Source: an uncultured Gellertiella sp.
GTDB taxonomy: Bacteria; Pseudomonadota; Alphaproteobacteria; Rhizobiales; Rhizobiaceae
NCBI RefSeq assembly: GCF_963457605.1
Contig: NZ_OY735139.1
Span: forward strand, 62,001-126,000
Direction: 5' to 3'
DNA: 64,000 nt
In this document: one piece after another, positions 1 through 8,487 of the stretch
Position numbering within the stretch: the first letter of the stretch is position 1
Layout: each line of letters opens with the position of its first letter
The notes under the pieces: generated by a model
What the model was told of the DNA's origin: nothing
What the model saw: the letters and a program-made list of their open reading frames with translations, nothing else
Databases searched by the model: none
Position numbers and translations under genes: made by a program

Positions 1-1257
1 ATTCTCCACCAGCGCCGCAATGAACTGGCCGTTTCCTGCGGTCGCATGATCGAGGTGACAGCCGTCAGCGCCCGTGATCGCAGCCGCGACCGGGGTATAG
101 ACCTCAGCACCGCCACCTGGTTCGACAATCCCGTGACGCTGGCCGAGACGGCTGACATCGACGTGTTCGTCGAACTGATGGGTGGGGCGGAAGGGGCGGC
201 AAGCGATGCTGTGCGCGCCGCACTTTCCCGCGGACTGCATGTGGTGACCGCCAACAAGGCGCTTCTCGCCCGCGATGGCGTGGCGCTTGCAGCCCTTGCC
301 GAAGACAAGGGCGTGCTGCTCAACTATGAAGCCGCTGTTGCCGGTGGCATTCCGGTCATCAAGGCGCTGCGCGAATCTTTGACCGGCAACACCGTCAGCC
401 GCGTCTATGGCATCATGAACGGCACCTGCAACTACATCCTCACCAAGATGGAAAAGGAAGGCCTGTCCTTCGAGGCCTGCCTCAAGGAAGCCCAGCGGCT
501 TGGCTATGCCGAAGCCGATCCGGCCTTCGACATCGAGGGCAACGATACCGCCCACAAGCTGTCGATCCTGACGACGCTTGCCTTCGGCACCGAAATTGCG
601 GCAGACGACATCTATCTCGAGGGCATCACCAATATCTCGATCGATGATATCCATGCTGCCAACGAGCTCGGTTACCGGATCAAGCTTCTGGGCGTTGCCC
701 AGCGCACCGAGACCGGCATCGAACAGCGGGTGCATCCGACCATGGTGCCGCTCGATTCGGTGATTGCCCAGGTCGATGGTGTCACCAACGCGGTTGCCAT
801 CGAATCCGACATTCTCGGCGAATTGCTGATGGTCGGCCCCGGTGCGGGCGGCAATGCCACCGCCTCGGCGGTGCTCGGCGATATCGCCGACATCGCCAAG
901 AGCCGCCCCGGCGCGCAACTGGTGCCGATTCTCGGTCGCCCCGCAAAAGCGCTGGAGCCCTATCGCCGTGCCCAGATCCAAAGCCACGAAGGCGGATACT
1001 TTATCCGGCTAACGGTCGAAGACCGCACCGGCGTCTTCGCCAGCATCGCCACCCGCATGGCGGAAAACCGGATCTCGCTCGAATCCATCGTCCAGCATTC
1101 CCGGCATCCGGAGCCGGGCAAGCCGCAGACGATCATCCTCGTCACCCATGCCACCCGCGAAGATTCGGTCCGCAAGGCCATCGACGCCATCAAGGGCGAG
1201 GGCTACCTGATCGGCGAACCGCAGGTGATCCGCATCGAGCGTCCGAAGGAAGCCTGA
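1..1257 (+). CDS. hom: Homoserine dehydrogenase, C-terminal part (5' end outside window)
   Basis: NAD(P)-dependent reduction of aspartate semialdehyde to homoserine, the branch point to threonine and methionine, in the cytoplasm. The reading frame is open from base 1, so the N-terminal nucleotide-binding end lies upstream of the window. Visible are VVTANKALLA, the family signature around GIMNGTCNYIL (about 365-450), LGYAEADPAFDIEGND with substrate-site acidic residues, and a C-terminal ACT domain (YFIRLTVEDRTGVFASIA) that in this family allows allosteric control by threonine. A long hairpin follows the stop codon. recJ begins 139 bases downstream on the same strand. The family assignment is firm. 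Confidence 0.97.
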   Translation: MLHQRRNELAVSCGRMIEVTAVSARDRSRDRGIDLSTATWFDNPVTLAETADIDVFVELMGGAEGAASDAVRAALSRGLHVVTANKALLARDGVALAALAEDKGVLLNYEAAVAGGIPVIKALRESLTGNTVSRVYGIMNGTCNYILTKMEKEGLSFEACLKEAQRLGYAEADPAFDIEGNDTAHKLSILTTLAFGTEIAADDIYLEGITNISIDDIHAANELGYRIKLLGVAQRTETGIEQRVHPTMVPLDSVIAQVDGVTNAVAIESDILGELLMVGPGAGGNATASAVLGDIADIAKSRPGAQLVPILGRPAKALEPYRRAQIQSHEGGYFIRLTVEDRTGVFASIATRMAENRISLESIVQHSRHPEPGKPQTIILVTHATREDSVRKAIDAIKGEGYLIGEPQVIRIERPKEA

Positions 1258-1262
1258 GATCA

Positions 1263-1299
1263 GGCGTTCCCGCCTGTCCGGCCGGACGGCGGGAACGCC
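1263..1299 (+). terminator. Strong hairpin after hom
   Basis: A GGCGTTCCCGCC arm pairs with GGCGGGAACGCC, and the bases between them form an inner palindrome GTCCGGCCGGAC. Together they make an almost continuous stem of about 18 bp with one bulge, 5 bases after the hom stop. It is followed by CTTGCCTTTG rather than a clean T run, so it may act as a weak intrinsic terminator or an mRNA 3' stabiliser. Confidence 0.6.
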
Positions 1300-1396
1300 C
1301 TTGCCTTTGCGGCGGCATGCGACATAGCATTTTGCTTTGCCGCCGGGAGGCCATATATACGGCACTCGTTTCCTCCGTTCCCGTGAGCCGCAACAG

Positions 1397-3202
1397 ATGT
1401 CCGAACAGCCCGCCGATCCGGTGTCGCGCGCCTTTCTCAATGTCGAACTGTCGGCTTCGGGCCAGCGCTGGGTCTCGCGGCTCGATCAGGCGGGGCTGAA
1501 CCGCGCCATGGCGATAAGCCAGATCCACGGACTGCCCGATATCGTCGCCCGCGTGCTCGCCGGTCGCGACGTGCCGGTCGATGGAGCAATGGAATTTCTA
1601 GATCCGACCATCCGCGCCCTGATGCCCGACCCGCTGACGCTTGCCGATTGCGCCACGGCTGCCGGACGGCTGGCCCTGGCCGTAAAGCGCGGCGAGCGGG
1701 TCGCGATTTTCGGCGATTACGATGTGGATGGCGCGGCCTCCTCCGCGCTGCTCTGCCGCTTTCTCCGCCATTTCGGGATCGAGTCGGAAATCTATATTCC
1801 GGACCGGATCTACGAGGGCTATGGACCCAATCCCGGCGCGATCAACCAGCTGATCGACCGGGGCGCGGAGCTGATCGTCACCGTCGATTGCGGGTCGACC
1901 AGCCATGAATCCCTGGAGGCGGCAAAGGCGAGGGGCATCGATGTCGTGGTCATCGACCATCACCAGCTCGCCCAGCCCTATCCGCCCTGCCACGCGCTGG
2001 TAAACCCCAACCGGGATGACGATCTCTCCGGCCAGGGCCATCTCTGTGCGGCAGGCGTGGTCTATCTCGTGCTGGTTGCCACCGCCCGCGTGTTGCGCGA
2101 CGCGAAAGACACCCGCGCCTTCACGCTCGATCTGCTGGCCTGGCTCGATATCGTGGCGCTGGCGACCGTCTGCGACGTCGTGCCGCTCAAGGGGCTGAAC
2201 CGGGCCTATGTGGTGAAAGGGCTGCTGGCGGCGCGCCACATGGGCAATGCCGGGCTTGCCGCCCTGTTTCGCAAGGCAGGCCTTGGCGGCCCCGTCACCG
2301 CCTATCACCTCGGCTTCCTGATCGGACCGCGAATCAATGCCGGTGGACGGATCGGCGATGCGGCTTTGGGTAGCCGGCTACTGACAATCGGTGATCCGAA
2401 CGAGGCGGATGTGATCGCCGCCCGGCTGGACGAGCTCAACCGCGAGCGCCAGGCGATGGAAGTGGCGATGCTGGAGGAAGCAGAGGCCGAAGTTGCCGCC
2501 GAATATGGCGATGGCGAGGCCGCCAGCGTCATCATCACCGCCCGGGAAAACTGGCATCCCGGCATTGCCGGATTGCTCGCCTCGCGGTTGAAGGAAAAGT
2601 TCCGCAGGCCCGCATTTGCCATCGCCTTCGATGGTTCCGGCAGGGGCACCGGTTCCGGCCGCTCGATCAGCGGTTTCGATCTCGGCAAGGTGGTGCGGGC
2701 GGCTGTCGAAGAAGGAATTTTGCTGAAGGGCGGCGGCCACGGGATGGCGGCGGGCCTGACCGTCGAGCGGGCCAATTTGGGGCGCTTGCGCAGCTTTTTC
2801 GAGGAACGAGCCTCAAAGACCGTACCCGGTCTGGTGGCAGCCCATACGCTGAAGATCGATGGTGCGGTCGGAGCCTCGGGCGCAACGCTTGCCCTGATCG
2901 ACCAGCTCGAATCGGCCGGACCCTATGGGGCAGGGCACGCCCAGCCGGTGCTCGCCCTTCCAGCCCACCGCATCCGTGATTGCCGGATGGTCGGCACCAG
3001 CCATGTCAAGGTCACGCTGGAGGCGACGGATGGATCGCGGCTCGACGGCATTGCCTTTCGCGCCGCCAATACGCCGCTCGGCGATCTCCTGATGAATGGC
3101 CGGGGCCGCAATGTGCATGTGGCAGGCAGCATCGGCGCGGATTTCTGGCAAGGCACCCGCCGCATCCAGCTCAGGATACTCGACGCCGCGCCTGCACCCT
3201 GA
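1397..3202 (+). CDS. recJ: Single-stranded-DNA-specific 5'-3' exonuclease RecJ
   Basis: Processive 5'-3' ssDNA exonuclease of the DHH superfamily, used in RecF-pathway recombination, mismatch repair and base-excision repair. The 602 residues contain the DHH-family motifs: GDYDVDGAASSALL (about residue 110), TVDCG, VVIDHHQ, NPN, and NAGGRIGDA, plus the DHHA1 glycine-rich GGGHGMAAGLT, followed by a C-terminal OB-like region. The ATG at 1397 gives the usual family N-terminus (MSEQPADPVSRAFL); an in-frame ATG 60 bases upstream would only add an atypical leader. Length is close to the E. coli protein (577 aa). Confidence 0.96.
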   Translation: MSEQPADPVSRAFLNVELSASGQRWVSRLDQAGLNRAMAISQIHGLPDIVARVLAGRDVPVDGAMEFLDPTIRALMPDPLTLADCATAAGRLALAVKRGERVAIFGDYDVDGAASSALLCRFLRHFGIESEIYIPDRIYEGYGPNPGAINQLIDRGAELIVTVDCGSTSHESLEAAKARGIDVVVIDHHQLAQPYPPCHALVNPNRDDDLSGQGHLCAAGVVYLVLVATARVLRDAKDTRAFTLDLLAWLDIVALATVCDVVPLKGLNRAYVVKGLLAARHMGNAGLAALFRKAGLGGPVTAYHLGFLIGPRINAGGRIGDAALGSRLLTIGDPNEADVIAARLDELNRERQAMEVAMLEEAEAEVAAEYGDGEAASVIITARENWHPGIAGLLASRLKEKFRRPAFAIAFDGSGRGTGSGRSISGFDLGKVVRAAVEEGILLKGGGHGMAAGLTVERANLGRLRSFFEERASKTVPGLVAAHTLKIDGAVGASGATLALIDQLESAGPYGAGHAQPVLALPAHRIRDCRMVGTSHVKVTLEATDGSRLDGIAFRAANTPLGDLLMNGRGRNVHVAGSIGADFWQGTRRIQLRILDAAPAP

Positions 3203-3329
3203 CGGGGCAAAACGCTATTTCCAACGGCAATTCCGGTACCTGCAGTTTGTCAGGGAAAACACGCAAACGAAGTTTTGCGTCGGGAATCCGGTTTTCCCGA
3301 AAGGACAAACAAAAACAAGCAGCAAAAGG

Positions 3330-3358
3330 CACCCCCGCTATCCTGTCTGGCGGGGGTG
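3330..3358 (-). terminator. Rho-independent terminator of the 3372-3704 lipoprotein gene
   Basis: CACCCCCGC (3330-3338) and GCGGGGGTG (3350-3358) form a 9-bp GC-rich stem with an 11-base loop. On the minus strand the stem is followed by a T-rich tract (complement of the A-rich 3302-3327), as expected for a terminator of the minus-strand gene ending at 3372. Confidence 0.65.
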
Positions 3359-3371
3359 GTCAGAATCTCGT

Positions 3372-3704
3372 TCAATTGCAGTTCTTGGCTTTCATGGCGT
3401 TTTCAAGGGCGACTATCTTGCCCTTGGACACAGCCAGTTCCCCCTCTTTGTCGCCGCCGAACGTGCTGGACATCGGCACGCCGATCAAAAAGACGCCAAA
3501 GGCATCGCCATTCGCCGCATTGTTCTGGGCTTTGGAGAGAGCGGCAAGCTTGTTTTGCTCGGAGATCATTTCGCGAGCAAGACCCTTGCAAGACTCGTTC
3601 CCGTAGGCCGCCATCGGAATATCGACCGGTACAATTGCATCCGGCCTTTTTGCACAGCCGACGATGAGCAGCGGCAGAGCGAAAAGCAGTACAGATTTTC
3701 GCAT
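3372..3704 (-). CDS. Small lipoprotein of unknown function
   Basis: A 110-residue protein with a short positive N-terminus (MRKS), a hydrophobic stretch and a lipobox LIVGC with Cys at residue 17, so the mature form is a lipid-anchored envelope protein of about 94 residues. The mature part has a second cysteine in NESCKGL, a third near the C-terminus (AKNCN), and a helical central region followed by a Gly/Ala-rich segment (GDAFGVFLIGVPMSS). This is reminiscent of rhizobial small lipoproteins, but I do not recognise a named family. It is monocistronic, with its own terminator at 3330-3358. Existence as a gene is likely from the signal peptide, terminator and codon pattern; the function is unknown. 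Confidence 0.75.
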   Translation of the reverse strand: MRKSVLLFALPLLIVGCAKRPDAIVPVDIPMAAYGNESCKGLAREMISEQNKLAALSKAQNNAANGDAFGVFLIGVPMSSTFGGDKEGELAVSKGKIVALENAMKAKNCN

Positions 3705-3944
3705 GTAGTTCCCCCTTTTTCGATCTTCACTCGATCATGAAAATGAGGCGCAGAAAACCACTTATTATCAAAGGTGGTATATTCTCAACAGAATTAAATA
3801 TCTCTGGTTGATTGATTGTATTTTGGGATAACGAGCGGGGGGTGGAGCTTGGTTTGTCAAGACACTTCGCAGCCGCGTGCGCCAAACCAGCAAAGAGATG
3901 AGCGTAAGGTTCGATGTCTTGGCAAATCAAGTCAGGACCTTTGA

Positions 3945-4058
3945 GTGGAGTGGCACGCCCTAGGGGAGTCGAACCCCTCTTCCCAGAATGAAAATCTGGT
4001 GTCCTAACCGATAGACGAAGGGCGCGTGCGCTCCGTGGCGCCCTTATAGTCAGGGTGC
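3945..4058. repeat. Direct repeat unit A (114 bp) carrying tRNA-Glu
   Basis: The 114 bases 3945-4058 recur at 4200-4313 without a mismatch that I can see. The unit holds the whole tRNA-Glu plus about 33 bases of its 5' leader and 6 bases beyond CCA. Sequence outside the two units is unrelated. Confidence 0.9.
3951..4025 (-). tRNA. tRNA-Glu (UUC), copy 1
   Basis: 75 nt including an encoded CCA. Read on the minus strand: acceptor stem GCGCCCT/AGGGCGT with a G-U first pair and G discriminator, D arm GTCTATCGGTTAGGAC, anticodon stem CCAGA/TCTGG with loop TTTTCAT (anticodon TTC), and T arm AGGGG-TTCGACT-CCCCT. An identical copy lies 255 bases away. Confidence 0.97.
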
Positions 4059-4130
4059 ATAAATCCTGCAAGCGGGAAATTGCAGATTTATGTCAGGAAT
4101 ATGCGAATTTTTTCGGCCCTGGCGGCGGAG

Positions 4131-4151
4131 GCAGCTTGCAGCGCAAGCTGC
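4131..4151. other. 9-bp hairpin between the two tRNA-Glu genes
   Basis: GCAGCTTGC (4131-4139) and GCAAGCTGC (4143-4151) form a perfect 9-bp stem with a 3-base loop. No T run follows on the minus strand, so it could be a processing or factor-dependent stop signal after tRNA copy 2, but it is not a canonical terminator. Confidence 0.35.
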
Positions 4152-4199
4152 TGATTTTCCATGAGGAAATTTCGGCAAGTACAAGGCGGAAGGGAGAAG

Positions 4200-4313
4200 G
4201 TGGAGTGGCACGCCCTAGGGGAGTCGAACCCCTCTTCCCAGAATGAAAATCTGGTGTCCTAACCGATAGACGAAGGGCGCGTGCGCTCCGTGGCGCCCTT
4301 ATAGTCAGGGTGC
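4200..4313. repeat. Direct repeat unit B (114 bp) carrying tRNA-Glu
   Basis: Second copy of the unit at 3945-4058 with a constant offset of 255 bases. The duplication includes the tRNA leader, so both genes may have kept a similar upstream signal. Confidence 0.9.
4206..4280 (-). tRNA. tRNA-Glu (UUC), copy 2
   Basis: Identical to copy 1 over all 75 nt, same strand, with encoded CCA and anticodon TTC. In the direction of transcription this is the upstream copy. The two could be co-transcribed. Confidence 0.97.
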
Positions 4314-4437
4314 CGAAATCGCGCAAGACGGTTTTTCAATTATTCGCGGAAAATTTTCCGTTGTCGTGCAAAACCTTGTTTTGGTGCGATATCAAGCACT
4401 TGCGGGTGGGGCGCTACCGTTGCCGGTTCGCCTTTGC

Positions 4438-5508
4438 TTACAGTTCCGTGTCCGGGCGGCATTTCCAGTTCCAGTCGCGGCGTGCGCCGATATCAACATG
4501 GATGGAACTGGTGCTGCAATAGGTGCCGACCCCGCCGATATCCGGCCGACTGCGGAAATAGGCGGCGAGATCCCATTTGCTGATTCCCACCATCTGGATA
4601 TCGGCGGCATCGCAGGACAGATGCATGGAGTGCTTGGCACCGCCAACGGCAAGATTGTGCTCGGGATCGCGGAAACCGGAGGTGACGACGATCTTCTTGC
4701 CGAAATGCCGTTCTGCATCATGCAGCATCGAAACCAGCTTCGGCTTGAAGCAGGCGGTTTCCACCCTCGGATTCTGGACGATCAGCCCGCTCAGCGACTG
4801 GCGCGTCAGGCTCGGCAGCGAGGCAAGCTTGACCATGTCGGACGCGGTGTCGTTGGGATCGGGGCCGAGATCGCTGGAGGAATAGAGCTTTCCGCGCATG
4901 ATCAGCGGAATATCGTCATCGCCGATATAGGCGGTGACCGCCGAACTGTCGGGCTTCTCGCCGGCAATAGAAGAGGACAGCAGCGGGTTCTTGCCTGACG
5001 ACGAAAACACGCTGGAACTGGTGGCGTTGAAGCCGCCGGCGGCTGGCGGCGGTGGAGCGGCGGCGTCTGGGGTTGGCTGTCCACCCGCCGGACCCGCTGC
5101 CACCGGCGGCGCACCCAGCGAAAAGATGCTGGCGCGATTGGCATTGATTCCCGTTGCCTGCATCACCGCCCCGGCCACGCCGGTTTGCGGCTGGGCCGGA
5201 TCGGTCGGCGAGGGGGGCGTACCGTTTGCCTGGGGCGCAGCATTTGCCGCGGTCTGGTATTCGGGCGAAGGGCTTGCGGCCGTCTGGAGACTGTCGTCAT
5301 AGGGCTGCTGGCCCTTGGCCTGGGCAACCGATTGCGCATCGGGGGTCAAGAGGTCGGCAACCGGATCCTTGGCCCCGGAGGAGACACAGCCCGCGAGCGC
5401 AACCGCGCCGCAGACCAGCATGGCGACGGAGGAAAAGAGCGGCCTTGCCCGCCCGTTTCGCGTTTTCTTGATCAATTCTGGCATCCCCGAACCCATGGCG
5501 TTCGACAC
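4438..5508 (-). CDS. MepK/YcbK-like peptidase M15 family lipoprotein
   Basis: Likely a periplasmic zinc peptidase acting on peptidoglycan peptides. The N-terminus has a basic stretch, a hydrophobic segment and a lipobox ALAGC (Cys near residue 41), so it is probably lipid-anchored. It is followed by a long low-complexity Pro/Ala/Gly-rich linker to about residue 200. The C-terminal 120 residues fit the M15 (DUF882/YcbK) fold: TSGFRDPEHN, SMHLSCDAADI with the H...D metal ligands, and SIHVDIG carrying the last His. GTG at 5508 gives the longest frame; ATG at 5496 or 5484 are alternatives that still leave a signal peptide. Substrate (D,D-carboxypeptidase or meso-DAP crosslink endopeptidase) cannot be decided from sequence alone. 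Confidence 0.85.
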   Translation of the reverse strand: MSNAMGSGMPELIKKTRNGRARPLFSSVAMLVCGAVALAGCVSSGAKDPVADLLTPDAQSVAQAKGQQPYDDSLQTAASPSPEYQTAANAAPQANGTPPSPTDPAQPQTGVAGAVMQATGINANRASIFSLGAPPVAAGPAGGQPTPDAAAPPPPAAGGFNATSSSVFSSSGKNPLLSSSIAGEKPDSSAVTAYIGDDDIPLIMRGKLYSSSDLGPDPNDTASDMVKLASLPSLTRQSLSGLIVQNPRVETACFKPKLVSMLHDAERHFGKKIVVTSGFRDPEHNLAVGGAKHSMHLSCDAADIQMVGISKWDLAAYFRSRPDIGGVGTYCSTSSIHVDIGARRDWNWKCRPDTEL

Positions 5509-5619
5509 CGACGGACCGCCAATTCGCGCCTGAGGCAGGAGAATCGGACGGCGACATCATGTCTTTGCCACGAGCTTAATCAGGGCAGGCTTGCCTGAAG
5601 CCGTCTTGGGCCCGCAGCT

Positions 5620-6060
5620 TTACCAGGCGCCGGTATTGGCCATGGACGCCCAGGGTTCCTGCGCGGGCCTGTCTGCCCCTTTCTGCAGGATCTCGATGGA
5701 AATGCCATCCGGCGAGCGCACGAAGGCCATGTGCCCGTCGCGCGGCGGACGGTTGATGGTAACGCCATTGTCTTTCAGGGACTGGCAGAGCGCATAGATA
5801 TCGTCGACCTCGAAGGCGAGATGGCCGAAATTCCGCCCGCCGCCGTAGTCTTCGGCGTCCCAGTTATAGGTCAGCTCGATGCAGGGCGACAGCGCCTGTT
5901 CGGCGTGGGGGAGATCGCCGGGAGCGGCGAGGAACACCAGCGTGAAGCGGCCCTTCTCATTGTCCATCCGGCGAATCTCGCGCATGCCGAACAGCGTGCA
6001 ATAGAAGTGGAGTGACTTGTCCAGGTCTTTCACCCGAACCATGGTGTGGAGGTAGCGCAT
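5620..6060 (-). CDS. gloA: Lactoylglutathione lyase (glyoxalase I)
   Basis: Converts the methylglyoxal-glutathione hemithioacetal to S-lactoylglutathione in the cytosol. The 146 residues form the two betaalphabetabetabeta modules of a VOC enzyme: MRYLHTMVRVKDLDKS with metal His at residue 5, IELTYNW with Glu, NFGHLAFEV with His, and DGISIEIL with the last Glu, giving the H/E/H/E metal set expected for the family. The start at 6060 is chosen because MRYLHTM is the usual beginning and AGGACGG lies just upstream; the frame is open 60 bases further without a homologous extension. It is flanked by the MepK-like gene on the same strand and a divergent cold-shock gene. Confidence 0.94.
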   Translation of the reverse strand: MRYLHTMVRVKDLDKSLHFYCTLFGMREIRRMDNEKGRFTLVFLAAPGDLPHAEQALSPCIELTYNWDAEDYGGGRNFGHLAFEVDDIYALCQSLKDNGVTINRPPRDGHMAFVRSPDGISIEILQKGADRPAQEPWASMANTGAW

Positions 6061-6256
6061 GGTTTTCCGTCCTGTTTTGGTGGTGGAGCATGAATATTTG
6101 GCTGTACAAGCTTCAAGCAAGCCAACATGGTTAAAAATCAGTATGTGTAAAGGGCTGCATGGGTCTTGCGCTGATCGGTTCTCCGGATGTTAATCTGGAT
6201 GACAAGAATCAGTTAACCGTAATCATGTGAAGCGTAATCGAGAGGCTGGCGGAAAA

Positions 6257-6835
6257 ATGGCGGACAGAATGTCATCGAAAGGGCTTGCATATTTCGAGGA
6301 ACTCGCGAGCGAGCCGGTTGAGCTGATCGAGATCACCGGTATCGTGAAGTGGTTTGACGTCGCAAAGGGCTTCGGTTTCATCGTTCCCGACAATGGCATG
6401 CAGGATGTGTTGCTGCACGTGACCTGCCTGCGCCGGGATGGATACCAGACAATCCTGGAAGGAACCCGGATCGTCGCGCTGATCCAGAAACGGGATCGCG
6501 GCTATCAGGCTTTCCGGATCCTGTCGATGGACCAGTCGACCGCCGTCCATCCCTCGCAACTGCCACCGGTGCGCACCCATGTGCAGGTCGTGCCGACCAG
6601 CGGTCTCGAGCGCGCCATCGTCAAGTGGTTCAACCGCACCAAGGGCTTTGGCTTCCTGACCCGGGGCGAGGGCACGGAAGACATTTTCGTCCATATGGAA
6701 ACCCTGCGCCGCTTCGGTCTTACTGAGCTTCGTCCAGGGCAGGTCGTGCTGGTGCGCTTTGGCCCTGGCGACAAGGGGCTGATGGCTGCGGAAATCCATC
6801 CCGACATGCCGGGCGGCATCAGCAGGGCGCATTGA
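6257..6835 (+). CDS. Double cold-shock-domain protein
   Basis: RNA/ssDNA-binding protein with two cold-shock domains. In a 192-residue product, domain 1 begins at GIVKWFDVAKGFGFIV with the RNP-1 motif KGFGF and domain 2 at AIVKWFNRTKGFGFLT with a second KGFGF and DIFVHM (RNP-2-like). In domain 1 RNP-2 is DVLLHV, slightly divergent. Such two-domain proteins are typical of alphaproteobacteria, where single CspA-type proteins are about 70 aa. ATG at 6257 is preferred because GGCGGA precedes it; an in-frame GTG at 6227 is possible. The stop TGA is directly followed by the ATG of the next gene (6836), so the two are probably translationally coupled. Confidence 0.92.
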   Translation: MADRMSSKGLAYFEELASEPVELIEITGIVKWFDVAKGFGFIVPDNGMQDVLLHVTCLRRDGYQTILEGTRIVALIQKRDRGYQAFRILSMDQSTAVHPSQLPPVRTHVQVVPTSGLERAIVKWFNRTKGFGFLTRGEGTEDIFVHMETLRRFGLTELRPGQVVLVRFGPGDKGLMAAEIHPDMPGGISRAH

Positions 6836-7324
6836 ATGCGCCCTTTCTGCTCTTTGGCCATGCTGAAAAGCGCCCTTGTGGCGCTCTTTTTTTCTTTGCT
6901 TTCGGTCTTCACCCCGCTGCGCGCCAACGAGATTTTTGCCCGGGAACCGCTGACCATCGTCAGGCAGGATGGCAGTAAGGCCCAATTTACCGTGGAACTG
7001 GCCTTGACGGTCGCCCAGCGGGAGCAGGGGCTGATGTACCGCTCGATGCTTGGCGAAAACGAGGGCATGCTGTTTGATTTCGGCCAGACCCAGTTGGTGA
7101 CGATGTGGATGAAAAACACCCTGCTGCCGCTCGACATGCTGTTTGTCGATGCCAAGGGCACCATCAACCACATCCACGAGAACGCCGTTCCTTTTTCCGA
7201 AGCGATCATCAGCTCGGTCGATCCGGTTCTGTATGTGGTCGAGGTCAATGCCGGAACAGTCAAACGGCTCGGCATCAAACAGGGCGATCAGGTGAACAGC
7301 GCCCAGATGGGCACGGCGGACTGA
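6836..7324 (+). CDS. DUF192 family exported protein
   Basis: A 162-residue protein with an N-terminal hydrophobic segment ending near PLRANE, read as a signal peptide. The rest matches the DUF192 family: QREQGLMYRSML, GMLFDFG, MWMKNTLLPLDMLFVD and INHIHENAVPFSE, all conserved blocks of that family. The biochemical role is not established. It starts immediately after the cold-shock gene stop. ATG at 6860 (MLKSALVALFF) is an alternative start that would still leave a signal peptide. The pair cold-shock/DUF192 is, from memory, a recurring neighbourhood in rhizobia. Confidence 0.88.
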   Translation: MRPFCSLAMLKSALVALFFSLLSVFTPLRANEIFAREPLTIVRQDGSKAQFTVELALTVAQREQGLMYRSMLGENEGMLFDFGQTQLVTMWMKNTLLPLDMLFVDAKGTINHIHENAVPFSEAIISSVDPVLYVVEVNAGTVKRLGIKQGDQVNSAQMGTAD

Positions 7325-7326
7325 AA

Positions 7327-8487
7327 TTGAAGGAAAATCTCGCTCCGGCAACAGCCAATGCGGCGGACAGGCTTGCCGTGCTTCAGGTGCTGCGCGCCGT
7401 CGCGGCGATGATGGTTGTCTGGCACCACGCGATCAAGGCCTATGCGCTGACAACGCCGGATTTTGCCCTGAACCTCATCCACTCCCTGTTCGCGCCCGCC
7501 TGGTTTCGCGAAGGGCTGGGCTCGGGTGTCGACATCTTCTTTGTCATCAGCGGGTTCATCATGGTGCATGGGGCAGGGGCCTATCTCGACGGGCGGCGCC
7601 GGCCTCAGGAATTCCTGCTGCGGCGGCTGCAACGCATCTTCCCGCCCTACTGGATCGTTTCGGGACTGTTTGTCGCGCTGATCTGGGGCCAGAGCCACGG
7701 ACGTTCACCGGAGCTTGGCGCCTTTCGTCTGGTCACGTCATTTTTCCTGTTTCCCTCCGCCACCGCAGGCGGAGACATCAGCCCGGTCCTCGGCGTCGGC
7801 TGGACGCTCAGTTACGAAATCTATTTCTATATCCTGTTCTTCCTTGCCCTTGTCGCGGGCGGCAGGCGCTATCCGGTCGTGCTGGCCGCCACGCTTGGCG
7901 GCATATGGGCCGTCGCGGCAGCTGTCGGCAATTTGTCCGCTCCGGGCCGCTTCCTGGCCGATCCGGTTGCGCTCGAATTTCTCTATGGGGCGGGAATTGC
8001 CCTGCTGCTCCGGCACCGGCAACACCCCGCAGCCCCGGTTGCAGGCTTCGCCGTGGCGATGGTGGTGATGTTTGCCGGATCATGGCTGCATGTCAGCGGT
8101 GCGATTTCCGATCAGGCACGGGTGATCTACAGGGGCATGCCAGCCGCTCTCTTCGTCTATACCGCGCTGGCGCGGTCGCAGCGATCCGCAACGGTTCCAG
8201 GGGGTCTGAAGCGATTCTGGATACGGGTTGGCAATGCCTCCTATTCGCTCTACCTCACCCATATTCTGGTGATCTATTACCTTGCGCCGCCACTCGCCCG
8301 GGCGCTGATCGTGCGGGGACTGATTGCCCATGCGGACCTGGCCATCTTCCTGTCGGTGCTGGTCTCGCTGCTGGTCGGCTTTGCCTTTCATCACGCCATC
8401 GAAAAGCCGCTCCAACCGGGAAGGCTGAAGCGGCCTGATCAGGGTTTCGATAAGGGGAAGAGAAATCAGGCCGCCGAGCGGGCCTGA
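7327..8487 (+). CDS. Acyltransferase 3 family membrane protein
   Basis: Integral membrane O-acyltransferase of the type that acetylates or succinylates cell-surface polysaccharides. The product is about 386 residues with roughly ten hydrophobic segments. It shows the family start [20 protein letters not shown] (motif R...A..VV..H), [13 protein letters not shown] and an R-R-L-x-R-I-F-P segment ([11 protein letters not shown]), all hallmarks of Acyl_transf_3. No ATG lies at the expected place; TTG at 7327, two bases after the upstream stop, is the most likely start, with a later ATG inside the first membrane segment less likely. Its last 22 bases overlap the end of the convergent chemoreceptor gene. 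The acceptor sugar is unknown. Confidence 0.87.
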   Translation: MKENLAPATANAADRLAVLQVLRAVAAMMVVWHHAIKAYALTTPDFALNLIHSLFAPAWFREGLGSGVDIFFVISGFIMVHGAGAYLDGRRRPQEFLLRRLQRIFPPYWIVSGLFVALIWGQSHGRSPELGAFRLVTSFFLFPSATAGGDISPVLGVGWTLSYEIYFYILFFLALVAGGRRYPVVLAATLGGIWAVAAAVGNLSAPGRFLADPVALEFLYGAGIALLLRHRQHPAAPVAGFAVAMVVMFAGSWLHVSGAISDQARVIYRGMPAALFVYTALARSQRSATVPGGLKRFWIRVGNASYSLYLTHILVIYYLAPPLARALIVRGLIAHADLAIFLSVLVSLLVGFAFHHAIEKPLQPGRLKRPDQGFDKGKRNQAAERA

